64,000 nt of DNA from Aromatoleum toluolicum (GCF_012911005.2 NZ_WTVS01000002.1:124001-188000), one strand, 5' to 3'. Shown: positions 11,015-20,669, numbered from the stretch's first letter. Program-made: numbers and translations. The notes: generated from the sequence alone by a model not told the origin.

Positions 11015-12238
11015 ATGCCCGCCGTGCCGTTGAACTCCACGCGCGACTTCCTGCGCCTCGTCGCGCAACGCTTCGTCGCGACCCGCTGCCCGCAGGTCGC
11101 CGGCAGCCTCGCCTTCACGACGCTGCTCGCCCTCGTCCCCCTCGTCACCGTCGTCATTGCGCTCTTCAGCAACTTCCCGGCGTTCTCCGAACTCGGCACC
11201 TCGCTGAAGATCTTCCTGCTCGAAAACCTCCTGCCCGACCGTGCCGGCAAGATCATCGCCACCTACGCCTTCCAGTTCTCGCAGAAGGCTGCAAAGCTCA
11301 CGCTGATCGGCACCGGCGCGCTGGTCGTCACCGCGCTGATGCTGCTGATGACGATAGACCGCGTGTTCAACCAGATCTGGGGCGTACGCCGCCCGCGTCC
11401 GCTGCTCACGCGCCTGACCGTGCACTGGTCGACGCTCACGCTGGGCCCGGTCGCCCTCGGCGCCAGCGCGCTCGCGACCGGCCACCTCGTCGCCAGCTCC
11501 GTCGCACTCGCCGGCAAGGGCTCGTGGGTCGTCGAAGCCTTCTCGACGCTGGTGTCGGCGGGACTGCTGTGCGTCGTGTTCACCTTCCTCTACTACGCGA
11601 TCCCCAACCACAAGGTGCGCCCGGCCCATGCGCTCGCCGGCGGCACCACCGCGGCGCTGGCCTTCCTGCTGATGCAGCAGCTCTTCGCCCTCTTTCTCGC
11701 GCGCATCCCGACCTACACGCTGATCTACGGCACCTTCGCAACGGTGCCGATCTTCCTGCTGTGGCTCTACCTGTCGTGGGTCGTGATCCTGCTCGGGGCG
11801 ATCCTGTGCGCAGCGCTACCCGGCTTCTTCGAACGCACGCGCGTGCTCGCCCCCTTCGCCGGCGACCGCGCGTGGGCCGCGACCACGGTATTGACGATGC
11901 TCGCGCGCGCGCAGGCCGAAGGTCGCACCGTAGCATTCGAACCGCTCATCGAGGCGGCCCGCCTCAACGGCAACGAAGGCGAAAGCCTGCTCGGCGAGCT
12001 GTGCGAAGCCGGCTGGGTCGCCCGCACCGAGGACGGCAACTGGCTGCTCACACGCGACGCCACCCGCATCAGCCTCGCCGACGTGCTCTGCCGGCTCGCG
12101 CTGTCGCCCGAAGCGTGGCGCAAGGCCGGCCGCAACGACCTGTCGCGCGACACCGCCGAACGCATCGCGAGCGCATTGCGCACCGCGGACATCTCGATCG
12201 CGGCACTCGCCGCGGACCAAACCCAACCGAGAAGCTAA
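11015..12238 (+). CDS. YihY/BrkB-family inner-membrane protein (UPF0761)
   Basis: A 407-residue protein whose first about 280 residues carry six membrane segments with family motifs AGSLAFTTLLALVPLVTVVIAL and YGTFATVPIFLLWLYLSWVVILLGA. The last about 120 residues form a soluble tail with a winged-helix look (NEGESLLGELCEAGWVARTEDGNWLLTRD). The family was once thought to be RNase BN; that role belongs to another protein, and the true function is unknown. Its stop codon overlaps the stop of the convergent gene. Confidence 0.88.
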   Translation: MPAVPLNSTRDFLRLVAQRFVATRCPQVAGSLAFTTLLALVPLVTVVIALFSNFPAFSELGTSLKIFLLENLLPDRAGKIIATYAFQFSQKAAKLTLIGTGALVVTALMLLMTIDRVFNQIWGVRRPRPLLTRLTVHWSTLTLGPVALGASALATGHLVASSVALAGKGSWVVEAFSTLVSAGLLCVVFTFLYYAIPNHKVRPAHALAGGTTAALAFLLMQQLFALFLARIPTYTLIYGTFATVPIFLLWLYLSWVVILLGAILCAALPGFFERTRVLAPFAGDRAWAATTVLTMLARAQAEGRTVAFEPLIEAARLNGNEGESLLGELCEAGWVARTEDGNWLLTRDATRISLADVLCRLALSPEAWRKAGRNDLSRDTAERIASALRTADISIAALAADQTQPRS

Positions 12239-13761
12239 ATCGGGTAAGGATCGACTTCGTACTGGAACAGCTCGACGTTCGCCGTCTGCATGTCGAGACT
12301 CAGCACGCGGGCCTGCGCCACATAGAGGTGCTCGCCTTCGTGCACCAGCACGAAACGGCGCGACGCATAGGTACCCGCCGGCGCAAGGATCGCCTGATTG
12401 CGGCGCAACGCGGGCAGCGGCGGCAAAATGAGCGCGTGCGTCGTGGAACTCACCTCGGCGCCGCGAAAGCCGATCGTCACCGGCGTGCAGGTCTGCGCGA
12501 CGAGCTGCAGGCCGAGCTCGACCTGCCCGGGGCTGTCGCTGCGGATCCAGCGCACGATGCACACCGACCACGGATGCCCGGCGTCACGCCGCAGCGCGAC
12601 CGCCATGCCGGCACTCAGGCTGCCCGTCACGCCCTCGACGGACATCAGCGCGTAGCCGCCGGGGCTCTCGTTGTACACCATCCATTCCGAGATGCGTTCC
12701 GTCGCGCCATCGGAGCGGGCGGCCTCCCACACCGCGCGCAGACCCACACACACCTGCACCGAATACCGGTACGCACGGCGCGACTGACCGCGATTCGGCG
12801 GCAACGCCCAGCGGTCGCGCATGCGCTGCAGCAGCGAGACCATCTCCACCGGCGTCAGCCCGACCGGCAATCCGGACGCATCCGGTTCGAGCAACTCGCC
12901 GTCGTGCTCCAACCCCACCGCCTCGGCCTCGGCCATGCGCTCCTTGAGCCATTCGAGCTGGCCCGCAAGCGCACGCGACACACCGAACGCGGAAAAATAC
13001 ACCAGCCCCTCGGCCGCCGGCGCTGCGCTGCGGATCGTCGCAATCGGTGGCAGATCCTCACCGGGATTGATCCAGAACGACGACGCGGCCGGCTGCAGGC
13101 TTTCTACCGCCAGCGCCCCCTCGTCCGCCACCCCGTCAAGGTAATCGTTTGCCCACACCAGCTCGCGCGCGGTCAGGCTCTCCGGCTGCAGCACGGCCAG
13201 CGCGAGCAGGCGCTTCAGGGCATGCAGGGCGTCTGCGGCCGCCGTTTCGGGCCGCGCCGGGACCAGCGCGTCGAAGCCGCCCCCGGCTTCGACGATGCCG
13301 TATGCCGCGAGCCACAACCCGGGCGGCGTGACCGCCCCTCCCATCGCCGCGACGACGAAGGCCTCATGCACCAGGCCCAACGCACGCGCCGTCATCGCCA
13401 TCGGATCGCCGCGGCGCACCGGACGCCAGCGATCGCGCGCTGCCGCCGCCATTTCGCCCAGCTTTCCACCGACTTCGAGCAAGGCCTCGACGAGCTCGCC
13501 TGCGACCGCATGCAGTTCGCGCGAAAGCGGCAACGCCGCATTGAGCAGGCGCGGTTTCAGGCGGCCGCACACGTCCAGCACCCTTGCCTCGAACTCGTCG
13601 ATGCATTGCAGGAGCGGCGCCCCGCCGGCGGCCGGTTCGGGAAGTCCGCCCAGATGCCCCCGCAGCGCGTTCAGCTCCGCGCGGGGATCGTCGGCCGGCT
13701 CGCTCGCCAGCCACTCCAGCACGGGAGTCAACTGTTCTGAGACCGGATCGGATACAGGCAT
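12235..13761 (-). CDS. Conserved unknown protein, PilZ-like C-terminus possible
   Basis: A 508-residue soluble protein with no signal peptide, which I do not recognise with confidence. The N-terminal two thirds are helical. The C-terminal about 170 residues are strand-rich, with SEWMVYNESPGGYALMSVEGV followed by GMAVALRR and VRWIRSDSPGQVELGLQLVA. That spacing (a serine/glycine-rich G-Y/G motif, then W-x-R) resembles PilZ-type c-di-GMP binding folds seen in betaproteobacterial proteins, but the N-terminal RxxxR of PilZ is not evident. It stands alone between the YihY gene and the rpsP operon. Confidence 0.6.
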   Translation of the reverse strand: MPVSDPVSEQLTPVLEWLASEPADDPRAELNALRGHLGGLPEPAAGGAPLLQCIDEFEARVLDVCGRLKPRLLNAALPLSRELHAVAGELVEALLEVGGKLGEMAAAARDRWRPVRRGDPMAMTARALGLVHEAFVVAAMGGAVTPPGLWLAAYGIVEAGGGFDALVPARPETAAADALHALKRLLALAVLQPESLTARELVWANDYLDGVADEGALAVESLQPAASSFWINPGEDLPPIATIRSAAPAAEGLVYFSAFGVSRALAGQLEWLKERMAEAEAVGLEHDGELLEPDASGLPVGLTPVEMVSLLQRMRDRWALPPNRGQSRRAYRYSVQVCVGLRAVWEAARSDGATERISEWMVYNESPGGYALMSVEGVTGSLSAGMAVALRRDAGHPWSVCIVRWIRSDSPGQVELGLQLVAQTCTPVTIGFRGAEVSSTTHALILPPLPALRRNQAILAPAGTYASRRFVLVHEGEHLYVAQARVLSLDMQTANVELFQYEVDPYPI

Positions 13762-13958
13762 GGAGGTAAGATTTCCACTTGCGGACGTCCACGCATTCTA
13801 TTCAAGAATCACCCTCTTGAGCGGAACCCCGCAGCCCGCGGGCCTTGCAGCCGGTTCAGGACGCCCCTTTCGCCGACGAGCCACGATCCGCACTTGTCTC
13901 ACGCGGCCGTTTGCCTTACACTCGCCTGCTTTTCGCATCCACTTATCAGGACACCCCA

Positions 13959-14210
13959 ATGGTCGTCATTCGCCTTGCCCGTGGTGGCGCCAAGAAGCGC
14001 CCGTTCTACAACATCGTTGCTGCCGACTCGCGCAATCGCCGCGACGGCCGCTTCATCGAGCGCGTTGGCTTCTACAACCCGATGGCAGCCGAGTCCGAGA
14101 AGGGCCTCGTGATCAACGCCGAACGTCTGGCCTACTGGAAGCAGAACGGCGCCCAGCTGTCCCCGACGGTCGAGCGCCTGGCCAAGCAGGCCGCGCAAGC
14201 CGCCGCCTGA
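13959..14210 (+). CDS. rpsP: 30S ribosomal protein S16
   Basis: An 83-residue protein beginning [20 protein letters not shown], the invariant S16 N-terminus. It is first in the rpsP-rimM-trmD-rplS operon and binds the 5' and central domain of 16S rRNA. Start at ATG 13959. Confidence 0.97.
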   Translation: MVVIRLARGGAKKRPFYNIVAADSRNRRDGRFIERVGFYNPMAAESEKGLVINAERLAYWKQNGAQLSPTVERLAKQAAQAAA

Positions 14211-14232
14211 TCCTGCCTGACTCTTCGCAGTC

Positions 14233-14739
14233 ATGATCGTACTGGGGCGCATTGTCGCCCCTTTTGGCGTCCAGGGGTGGGTCAAGGTGCATCCCTTCGG
14301 GGATGACCCGCTCTCCTGGCGCGAAATGGCTCAGTGGTGGCTTGCCGACAAGGCCGAAGCCCCCGAAGAGGCATGGCAGCCGGTGAAACTGGCCGGTTTC
14401 CGCGCGCACGGCGCGGGTTTCATCGCCTCGTTCGAAGGCGTGACGGACCGCAACGGTGCGGAAGCGCTGCAAGGCCGCTACATCGCCGCGCCGCGCGAAG
14501 CGATGCCCGGCACCGGCGAAGACGAATACTACTGGGGCGACCTGGTCGGACTTGCGGTTGTAAACGAGTCGGGCGAATCGCTCGGCACGGTCGAGAGCCT
14601 GATGTCGACCGGCGCCCATGACGTACTGCAGATTCGCGACGGCGACGAGGAGCGACTGATCCCCTTCGTCGCCGCCTACGTACTGAATGTGGACCTGCCG
14701 GGCCGGACGATCCGGGTCGACTGGCAGAAGGATTGGTGA
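14233..14739 (+). CDS. rimM: Ribosome maturation factor RimM
   Basis: A 168-residue protein with the N-terminal RimM motif [19 protein letters not shown] and a C-terminal PRC-barrel domain ([27 protein letters not shown]). It assists 30S 3'-domain assembly and binds S19. It is 22 bp after rpsP. Confidence 0.96.
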   Translation: MIVLGRIVAPFGVQGWVKVHPFGDDPLSWREMAQWWLADKAEAPEEAWQPVKLAGFRAHGAGFIASFEGVTDRNGAEALQGRYIAAPREAMPGTGEDEYYWGDLVGLAVVNESGESLGTVESLMSTGAHDVLQIRDGDEERLIPFVAAYVLNVDLPGRTIRVDWQKDW

Positions 14740-14746
14740 AAACGGG

Positions 14747-15535
14747 GTGAGCGCACCAGCCGCCGCAAGGCGCTTCGACGTAATCACCCTGTTTCCCGAG
14801 ATGTTCGCGGCGCTGACCGCCAGCGGCATCACGCGGCGCGCGCTGGATCGCGGTCTCTATGACATCGCGTTCCACAGCCCGCGGGATTTCGTGGACGATC
14901 CGCACCGCACCGTGGACGACCGCCCTTACGGCGGCGGCCCCGGGATGGTGATGATGGCCGAACCGCTCGAAAAGGCGATCGGCCAGGCGAAGGCGCAGCA
15001 GCAGGCGCGGCTCGGCGCGGCGGGACGCGTGATCTACCTGTCGCCGCAGGGCCGGCCGCTGGACCATGCGAAAGTGCTGGAACTGAAGGAATTGCCGGCG
15101 CTGACGCTGCTGTGCGGGCGCTACGAAGGCGTCGATCAGCGACTCATTGAGCGCTGCGTGGACGAAGAAATATCGCTCGGCGATTTCGTACTGTCGGGCG
15201 GCGAACTGCCGGCAATGGTGCTGCTCGACGCGATCGTGCGCCAGTTGCCGGGCGCATTGAATGACGCCGTATCGGCGATCGAAGACTCGTTCGTGGACGG
15301 GCTGCTGGACTGCCCCCACTACACGCGGCCCGAGATCTACGAAGGCGAGCCGGTGCCGGCGGTGCTACTCTCCGGCAACCACGCCGCGATCCGTCGCTGG
15401 CGGCTGAAACAGGCGCTGGGCACGACCTGGCGCCGGCGCCCCGACCTGCTGGAAGGGCGCACGATGACGAAAGAAGAATTGTCACTGCTTGGTGAATTCA
15501 GGCAGGAGCAAGCAGGGGCCGAAGGCAGAGCCTGA
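14747..15535 (+). CDS. trmD: tRNA (guanine-N1)-methyltransferase
   Basis: A 262-residue SPOUT methyltransferase that forms m1G37. I take GTG 14747, seven bases after the rimM stop, because [11 protein letters not shown] begins soon after; the frame extends upstream into rimM. Knot motifs [17 protein letters not shown] and [26 protein letters not shown] are intact. Confidence 0.95.
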   Translation: MSAPAAARRFDVITLFPEMFAALTASGITRRALDRGLYDIAFHSPRDFVDDPHRTVDDRPYGGGPGMVMMAEPLEKAIGQAKAQQQARLGAAGRVIYLSPQGRPLDHAKVLELKELPALTLLCGRYEGVDQRLIERCVDEEISLGDFVLSGGELPAMVLLDAIVRQLPGALNDAVSAIEDSFVDGLLDCPHYTRPEIYEGEPVPAVLLSGNHAAIRRWRLKQALGTTWRRRPDLLEGRTMTKEELSLLGEFRQEQAGAEGRA

Positions 15536-15617
15536 AGCCCGTATACAAACCGCGCGCATCAGGCATGTCCTGCTCTGCCGCAAGGCCAAGTGCCATTGAA
15601 TCGACAGGAGTCGCACA

Positions 15618-15995
15618 ATGAACCTGATTCAGCAGCTCGAACAGGAAGAAATCGCCCGCCTGAACAAGACCATCCCCGAGTTCGCCCCCGGCGACACCGT
15701 GGTGGTGCAGGTGAAGGTCAAGGAAGGCACGCGCGAGCGTCTCCAGGCCTACGAAGGCGTGGTGATCGCCAAGCGCAACCGTGGCCTGAACTCCAACTTC
15801 ATCGTGCGCAAGATTTCGTCGGGCGAAGGCGTGGAGCGTACGTTCCAGACCTACTCCCCGCTGGTCGACAGCATCGAAGTCAAGCGTCGCGGTGACGTGC
15901 GCCGTGCCAAGCTCTACTACCTGCGCGACCGCTCCGGCAAGTCCGCACGGATCAAGGAAAAGCTCAATTACAAGGGCACCGCGAAGCAAGCCTGA
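15618..15995 (+). CDS. rplS: 50S ribosomal protein L19
   Basis: A 125-residue protein with the L19 signature [18 protein letters not shown] and [26 protein letters not shown]. Last gene of the operon; an 82-bp gap separates it from trmD and a strong terminator follows. Confidence 0.97.
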   Translation: MNLIQQLEQEEIARLNKTIPEFAPGDTVVVQVKVKEGTRERLQAYEGVVIAKRNRGLNSNFIVRKISSGEGVERTFQTYSPLVDSIEVKRRGDVRRAKLYYLRDRSGKSARIKEKLNYKGTAKQA

Positions 15996-16023
15996 TCGCG
16001 CGATTCAGCCAGCAGCACATGAA

Positions 16024-16048
16024 ACGGGCCCCGCGGGGCCCGTTTTTT
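16024..16048 (+). terminator. Terminator of the rpsP-rplS operon
   Basis: A perfect 9-bp stem (ACGGGCCCC with GGGGCCCGT) on a two-base turn with a T tract to 16048, 28 bp after rplS. Confidence 0.93.
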
Positions 16049-16106
16049 CATCCTCGACGAGCGCGAGCGCAATGCCGCACGCGCAGGCACCCCGCGCCGA
16101 ACGCAA

Positions 16107-16304
16107 CTACTCCTTCTTCGCGTCCTCGCCCTCGTCGTCATCGTCGTCCGGAATCACCGCATCGACTCCGGCACCGACGACCTTGGCGCCCACCTTGACC
16201 GTTGTCGCGACCACGGTCACCGCCGCATCGGCAACCGCAACCACCGCACACCCGCCCAGCATTGCCGCGCACACAGCAGCGAGCAGCAGATTCCTCACGC
16301 CCAT
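16107..16304 (-). CDS. Small secreted lipoprotein
   Basis: A 65-residue protein. I start it at MGVRNLLLAAVCAAMLGGC, giving a short signal peptide with a lipobox (LGGC). The mature part is a small Ala/Val-rich segment followed by an acidic tail (DDDDDEGED). Such short lipoproteins are frequent in this group; the function is unknown. It is the last core gene before the tRNA remnant. Confidence 0.75.
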   Translation of the reverse strand: MGVRNLLLAAVCAAMLGGCAVVAVADAAVTVVATTVKVGAKVVGAGVDAVIPDDDDDEGEDAKKE

Positions 16305-16487
16305 TTTCCCCCGATCCCTTTCCGAAAACGGCCACGCAGGCGCGGCCGCGCGACACTTCCGCCTCAATGGCGTCGCGCCGCGATTATTCCCCGCGCCGGG
16401 CGCCCTATGTGTATCGACTAGTATCGCCCCGGCGGAGCACGGCGACACGACCCGATCCGCACCTGCCCAAATTCGCGCCTAACGCCG

Positions 16488-16522
16488 CGCAAAAGAAAAA
16501 AGCCGCCAAAAATCGGCGGCTT
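16488..16522 (-). terminator. Terminator of the original tRNA-Ser transcript
   Basis: Stem AAGCCGCC (16500-16507) with GGCGGCTT (16515-16522); to its left the + strand is A-rich, so on the minus strand the hairpin ends in a T tract. It lies just beyond the displaced tRNA 3' end, as expected for the native tRNA-Ser terminator cut off by island 1. Confidence 0.7.
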
Positions 16523-16534
16523 CTTCTTCATGGC

Positions 16535-16548
16535 TGGCGGAGAGTGAG
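16535..16548. repeat. Left attachment repeat (tRNA-Ser 3' remnant)
   Basis: TGGCGGAGAGTGAG is identical to the 3' end (including CCA) of the tRNA-Ser at 28252-28345. The remaining tRNA body is absent here, so this is a displaced end and not a gene. Confidence 0.85.
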
Positions 16549-16682
16549 TCTGCTGAAAGGGATTATCACCGCCCCTCATCCGACTTCACACGCCCCGCCG
16601 TTCTCCATTAACCATGCGTATCTACGCCGAGCGCATGGACGCATAGCATATCATCGCCTATCATTAGGTCGCACGCCTTTCG

Positions 16683-17924
16683 ATGGGTCGCTTGATGGGT
16701 AAGAAGGCTAACGAGCTCTCGCCGCTGTCGGTGTCACGTCTTGTTCAACCGGGCCTCCACTTCGTCGGTGGCGTCGCTGGACTGGCCCTGCAGGTATCCG
16801 TCAGCGGGGCCAGAAGCTGGATCTTGCGCGTGTCGGTCGCAGGAAAACGACGCGACATGGGATTGGGGGGCTACCCCGACGTCACCTTGGCGATGGCACG
16901 TGATCGCGCTCGACAGGCACGTGATCAAGTGCGAAATGGCACCGACCCCATCGAGGACGCGCGGGCCCGACGCAGTGCTTTACTCGCTGAGCGCGCAGCG
17001 GCGCTTACCTTTGACGAATGTGCGGCGGCCTATATCGAGGCGCACGAATCAGGGTGGCGCTCGCCGAAGCATGCCGCACAGTGGCGCACGACGCTCAAGT
17101 CGTATGCGAGCCCGATCATCGGCGCGCTGCTCGTGCGCGACGTTCAGCTTTCCCACGTAATGCGCATCTTGGAGCCAATCTGGAGCACGACGACCGAAAC
17201 CGCGACTCGCGTGCGAGGCCGGATCGAGGCTGTTCTCGATTGGGCAACGGTGCGCGGCTACCGCAGCGGCGAGAATCCGGCCCGTTGGCGAGGGCACCTC
17301 GACAAACTGCTGCCCAAACCCTCCAAGGTTGCACCCGTCAAGAACCACGCCGCGCTCGAGTGGCAGGACATGCCGCAGTTCATGGCAGAGCTTCGGAAGT
17401 TGACCGGTGCCGGCGCACGAGCACTCGAGTTCGCGATTCTCACGGCAGCTCGCTCAGGGGAAGCGCGCGGTGCCCGATGGAGTGAAATCGACATCGCCAG
17501 GGGAGTCTGGACTATTCCGGCTACGCGCATGAAGGCGGGAAAGGAACATCGCGTACCCCTGTCGCCGGCAGTGGTCGATCTACTCCGGGCGGTGCCGAAG
17601 TTTGCCGAATCGGAATACGTTTTTGTCGGAGCGAAGGGCTGCGCGCTCTCAGATATGACGCTCACGGCCGTCCTACGCCGGATGAAGCGGAAAGTGACAG
17701 TCCATGGCTTCCGGTCGAGCTTTCGCGACTGGGCCGCCGAAAGTACCGCGTACCCCAACGAAGTCGCCGAGATGGCACTCGCACACGCCATTGGCAACGA
17801 AACGGAAGCAGCCTATCGACGCGGCGACCTTTTCGCGAAACGGGCACGCATGATGTGCGATTGGGCCCAATACTGTGAGCGCCAGGCAACTGCCGTAGCC
17901 GAGGTTGTCGCGCTCCATGGCTGA
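16683..17924 (+). CDS. Tyrosine integrase, P4 type (DUF4102 N-terminus)
   Basis: A 413-residue site-specific recombinase. The N-terminal arm-binding DUF4102 domain (about 15-105) has LALQVSVSGARSWILRVSVAG and MGLGGYPDVTLAMARDRA. The catalytic domain shows Arg in ILTAARSGEARG, Lys in TRMKAGKEHRVPLS, the HxxR box TVHGFRSSFRDWA, the second His in LAHAIGN and a Tyr nucleophile in AAYRRGDL. The start could be ATG 16683 or ATG 16695. It lies 135 bp inside the left attachment repeat and should catalyse integration at tRNA-Ser. Confidence 0.93.
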   Translation: MGRLMGKKANELSPLSVSRLVQPGLHFVGGVAGLALQVSVSGARSWILRVSVAGKRRDMGLGGYPDVTLAMARDRARQARDQVRNGTDPIEDARARRSALLAERAAALTFDECAAAYIEAHESGWRSPKHAAQWRTTLKSYASPIIGALLVRDVQLSHVMRILEPIWSTTTETATRVRGRIEAVLDWATVRGYRSGENPARWRGHLDKLLPKPSKVAPVKNHAALEWQDMPQFMAELRKLTGAGARALEFAILTAARSGEARGARWSEIDIARGVWTIPATRMKAGKEHRVPLSPAVVDLLRAVPKFAESEYVFVGAKGCALSDMTLTAVLRRMKRKVTVHGFRSSFRDWAAESTAYPNEVAEMALAHAIGNETEAAYRRGDLFAKRARMMCDWAQYCERQATAVAEVVALHG

Positions 17925-18666
17925 CTCGGTGATTTCCTCGGGGCAGGAGGACGCCCCGGCCCGACGCGAGCCGACCTTACCCCCCTGCTCGCTTCCACCT
18001 CGCTTCCTTCATGAACTCGAAGGCACCATCGCCAACGCGACCAACGGCGACCTCCAGCACACGATAAACCTGCTCACCGCCTTCTGCATCCTAGCTCAGG
18101 GAGACCACCCGCCGCCGGCTGCACTGGTCCGCTGGATCGGGAAGTTCCTCTACCACGCCTGCGATAGCGAATGGCTTAGACAAGCTCGTCGAAACCGCAG
18201 CATTCGGCACCAAACCGCTCGGAGCCGAAATACGATTGGTGTCGCAGAGTCGCTGCGATCCCTCGCGGGTGGCAGGAACCCCGGCATCAGCCGCTTAACC
18301 CAGATTTATTACGGCCAGGCAGGGACAACCGATTTGGCCGAGTTCATCGACACCGCTGCTCGCAATGGAACGCCGTCGGCAAACTGCCTCAAGGCCGCCT
18401 GCGCAGCAGCGAGCCGCCTCCGACATATTCTGCTCCGGGACGACCCTACCGGATTCAACCATCGCAGCAAGGTCGGCATACGCGGATGGGGCGCTTGGAA
18501 GTCCAGCGATGAGTTTCATTCGGAGATTGCCGACGAGTTGACCCGGGCGGCGGCTACGCGGGGGAGGTCTCTGGCTGCCCTATTCCGCGAGATCGGCCCA
18601 CGGTTCGGCCTGACGTCCGAGGGGGTCAAGAAAATCTGGCAGCGCGCACAACGCCAGCGCAAATAG
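17917..18666 (+). CDS. Unknown protein coupled to the integrase
   Basis: A 249-residue protein starting at an ATG that overlaps the integrase end by 8 bp. No family recognised. The C-terminal segment (RGRSLAALFREIGPRFGLTSEGVKKIWQRAQRQ) looks like a helix-turn-helix. A helical central part carries basic stretches (RQARRNRSIRHQTARSRN). Its coupling to the integrase suggests a role in element excision or control. Confidence 0.6.
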   Translation: MADSVISSGQEDAPARREPTLPPCSLPPRFLHELEGTIANATNGDLQHTINLLTAFCILAQGDHPPPAALVRWIGKFLYHACDSEWLRQARRNRSIRHQTARSRNTIGVAESLRSLAGGRNPGISRLTQIYYGQAGTTDLAEFIDTAARNGTPSANCLKAACAAASRLRHILLRDDPTGFNHRSKVGIRGWGAWKSSDEFHSEIADELTRAAATRGRSLAALFREIGPRFGLTSEGVKKIWQRAQRQRK

Positions 18667-18785
18667 GGACAGCCACTCACCAAATTTCAGTAGACCTCGG
18701 CGATACAAACGGTATCGCGCTGACTCATGCGACGTCGCCGCCGCGCAACGGCAATCAAACCTCGTCGCTGCGAGAGGTCTACAAC

Positions 18786-19076
18786 ATGAAGCCGAAGTTC
18801 AACGCCACCCTTGGCACCAAGCAAATTCTAAAGGCCGTCTCCGCGGCCCACCCCGCTCCCCCCTCAAAAGACCTGCCCCCGGCACTCGCGAAATTCGACG
18901 ACCTGCCCGAATCGGCTTACGTCCGCATGCCCGTGGTGAAGGAGCTCCTCAGCTGCTCGGAGGCGACGGTCTGGCGCATGGCCAAGGACGGACGCCTCCC
19001 CCGCCCGCATAAGTATTCGACAAATATGTCGGGCTGGAACGTCGGCGAGCTGCGTCGCGCGATTCGCAACGCATAA
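18786..19076 (+). CDS. AlpA-like excisionase/regulator
   Basis: A 96-residue protein. The C-terminal half (YVRMPVVKELLSCSEATVWRMAKDGRLPRPHKY...GWNVGELRRAI) is the winged-helix AlpA/MerR-like DNA-binding fold that regulates integrase expression in P4-like elements. The N-terminal about 45 residues are a polar extension, longer than typical AlpA. Confidence 0.8.
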   Translation: MKPKFNATLGTKQILKAVSAAHPAPPSKDLPPALAKFDDLPESAYVRMPVVKELLSCSEATVWRMAKDGRLPRPHKYSTNMSGWNVGELRRAIRNA

Positions 19077-19092
19077 GCAGGGGGAAGAGGCC

Positions 19093-19422
19093 ATGACGAC
19101 CCCCAATGCTGACCGTAACCCCGCCCACTCCTGCATGACGGAAAACACGTGTGACGCGCAAACCAACTCGGGCACGTGCCGCCAGCCCGTACATGACCGC
19201 CTTCATTCCCAACAGATCGCGTACCTGAAAGCCGTGCCATCCAAGATTCGCGCGCTCTTCGCGAAAGCCTACGCTGGCCGCGCCTCACCGCGCCAGGCGA
19301 TTCAAACGAAGTGCCTGCAATGCAGTCATGCAGACCGTGCCGAGATTTCGCATTGCCCGATCCAAACGTGTCCGCTGTGGGCCTACCGCCCGTACCAGTC
19401 GAACTGCGCGGAGGGCGAATAA
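19093..19422 (+). CDS. Small cysteine-rich protein, probable zinc binder
   Basis: A 109-residue protein with cysteines grouped as KCLQCSHADRAEISHCPIQTCPLWAYRPY near the C-terminus, a zinc-ribbon-like arrangement found in small proteins of integrated elements. It shares one base (TAATG) with the next gene. The function is unknown. Confidence 0.65.
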   Translation: MTTPNADRNPAHSCMTENTCDAQTNSGTCRQPVHDRLHSQQIAYLKAVPSKIRALFAKAYAGRASPRQAIQTKCLQCSHADRAEISHCPIQTCPLWAYRPYQSNCAEGE

Positions 19423-19577
19423 TGGATCCCGAATCCTGGCTCGACCTCTTGGCAATGCTCGCGGTCCGCTTTGCCCATACCGGCATCGTGGACGATCTCC
19501 GCACCCTGGATCGCGAAGAACTCTGGGGCCTGTACCTGCACCTGTCACGTGCGGAGGTCGGTGAGAACGATGACTAA
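19422..19577 (+). CDS. Small acidic protein in the island 1 operon
   Basis: A 51-residue protein (MDPESWLDLLAMLAVRF... ends RAEVGENDD). The start overlaps the previous stop as TAATG and the end overlaps the next start by 8 bp, which is the main evidence that it is real. No family recognised. Confidence 0.55.
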   Translation: MDPESWLDLLAMLAVRFAHTGIVDDLRTLDREELWGLYLHLSRAEVGENDD

Positions 19578-20073
19578 ACGCCCTGACCGCCCGGATCCGT
19601 GGAAGGGGGTTGCCCACTACCGCGTGCGACTGGAGGGCGCTGACAGCCCTGCGTTTCGGGTGCTGAGTTTTTCGGCGAAGGCATTGTATGGCGACCTTCG
19701 GGCAAAGATGCGGAGCAACAACAACGGCAACATCAACGCGACCCTTTCCGAAATGCGCCATCGCGGCTGGACCTCCTCCGCAACGTTGTCAAAGGCGTTA
19801 CAAGAACTCGAGGCGATGGGGTTCATTGCCAAAACCCGCCAAGGCGGCATTGCCGCAAACGCGCGCTATTGCAGCCTTTACCGCTTCACCGACACCGAGG
19901 TTTGGGAGTGGCCGAAACTGGGCATCGGCCCCATCGAGGCCACGAATGAGTACAAGGCATTCGGCACTGTAAGAGAGGCAGAAGTGGCCATGAAGAACCA
20001 CCGCGACCGCGTCACCTTTCTCCAGAAAGCGCGACGGGCCGAGAAGATGGGGGCTCGCGACGAAAAAAAATAA
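19570..20073 (+). CDS. Winged-helix protein, possible replication or control function
   Basis: A 167-residue protein starting MTKRPDRPDPWKGVAHYRVRL. The middle (SFSAKALYGDLRAKMRSNNNGNINATLSEMRHRGWTSSATLSKALQELEAMGFIAKTRQGG) is a winged-helix of the kind found in small replication or transcription proteins of phage satellites and plasmids. The C-terminus is basic. It is last in the tight 19,093-20,073 run. Confidence 0.65.
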   Translation: MTKRPDRPDPWKGVAHYRVRLEGADSPAFRVLSFSAKALYGDLRAKMRSNNNGNINATLSEMRHRGWTSSATLSKALQELEAMGFIAKTRQGGIAANARYCSLYRFTDTEVWEWPKLGIGPIEATNEYKAFGTVREAEVAMKNHRDRVTFLQKARRAEKMGARDEKK

Positions 20074-20098
20074 AGCTTCAAAAATCAAAGCGCGGAGC

Positions 20099-20259
20099 TT
20101 CAGATTCCGAAGTGTGGCAGCAGGAAACCGATGCAAATTCTGAACATGGGAATCCTCGCCCGCTTCGGAATCTGAACACAGCAATTACCGCCGAATCCCT
20201 CGCCACTCCTGGCGCTCGGGCGATCCGGTGTGCGACGCCCCCGTCTTCAGAATCCGAAG
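20099..20259. repeat. Three 14-bp palindrome-related motifs
   Basis: TTCAGATTCCGAAG at 20099-20112, its inverted form CTTCGGAATCTGAA at 20163-20176, and TTCAGAATCCGAAG at 20246-20259. Each contains an imperfect dyad, and the arrangement (direct, inverted, direct) at 64 and 83 bp spacing suits operators or a replication/recombination site. No gene with good support overlaps them. Confidence 0.5.
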
Positions 20260-20375
20260 TCCATTACTACCATTACCACCCCCTATCGCAATAACACGAC
20301 AACGGATTGGAGACTTCGCCCGCCGACTGCCGCCGCCCAACAGTCCATCCGCTAGCTGAGGACCGCCACAACATC

Positions 20376-20669
20376 ATGAAAGACAAGTACGACACCAAGA
20401 CCCTCGACCTCCTCGACCGCGTCCCCCAATCTGAAGCGCCGAAATCGATCAACGCACATCCGAATACCCCTTCCGGGCGCAAGCGCCCTAAACCGACGCA
20501 GTTCCCTGACGACGTGGACATATCCCGCGCCACCAAGGCCGCCCTCCTGTCCATCGTCGCCAAGCTCAACAGTGGCAGTGAGGAGACAAAGGCGCAGGCC
20601 GTTCTCAAACTGGGTGAGCACCTCGGCTTAAATGTCACGATCACGCCACCGCCGTCACCCCCACCCTAG
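20376..20669 (+). CDS. Small unknown protein
   Basis: A 97-residue protein starting MKDKYDTKTLDLLDRV, rich in Lys and Pro, ending TPPPSPPP. A short amphipathic helix (LLSIVAKLNSGSEETKAQAVLKLGEHLG) is its only visible feature. No family recognised. Confidence 0.45.
   Translation: MKDKYDTKTLDLLDRVPQSEAPKSINAHPNTPSGRKRPKPTQFPDDVDISRATKAALLSIVAKLNSGSEETKAQAVLKLGEHLGLNVTITPPPSPPP

Noticed and set aside
16535-16548. A second tRNA-Ser gene at the left end
   Set aside because: Only 14 bp of the 3' end are present; the D arm, anticodon arm and variable arm are missing.
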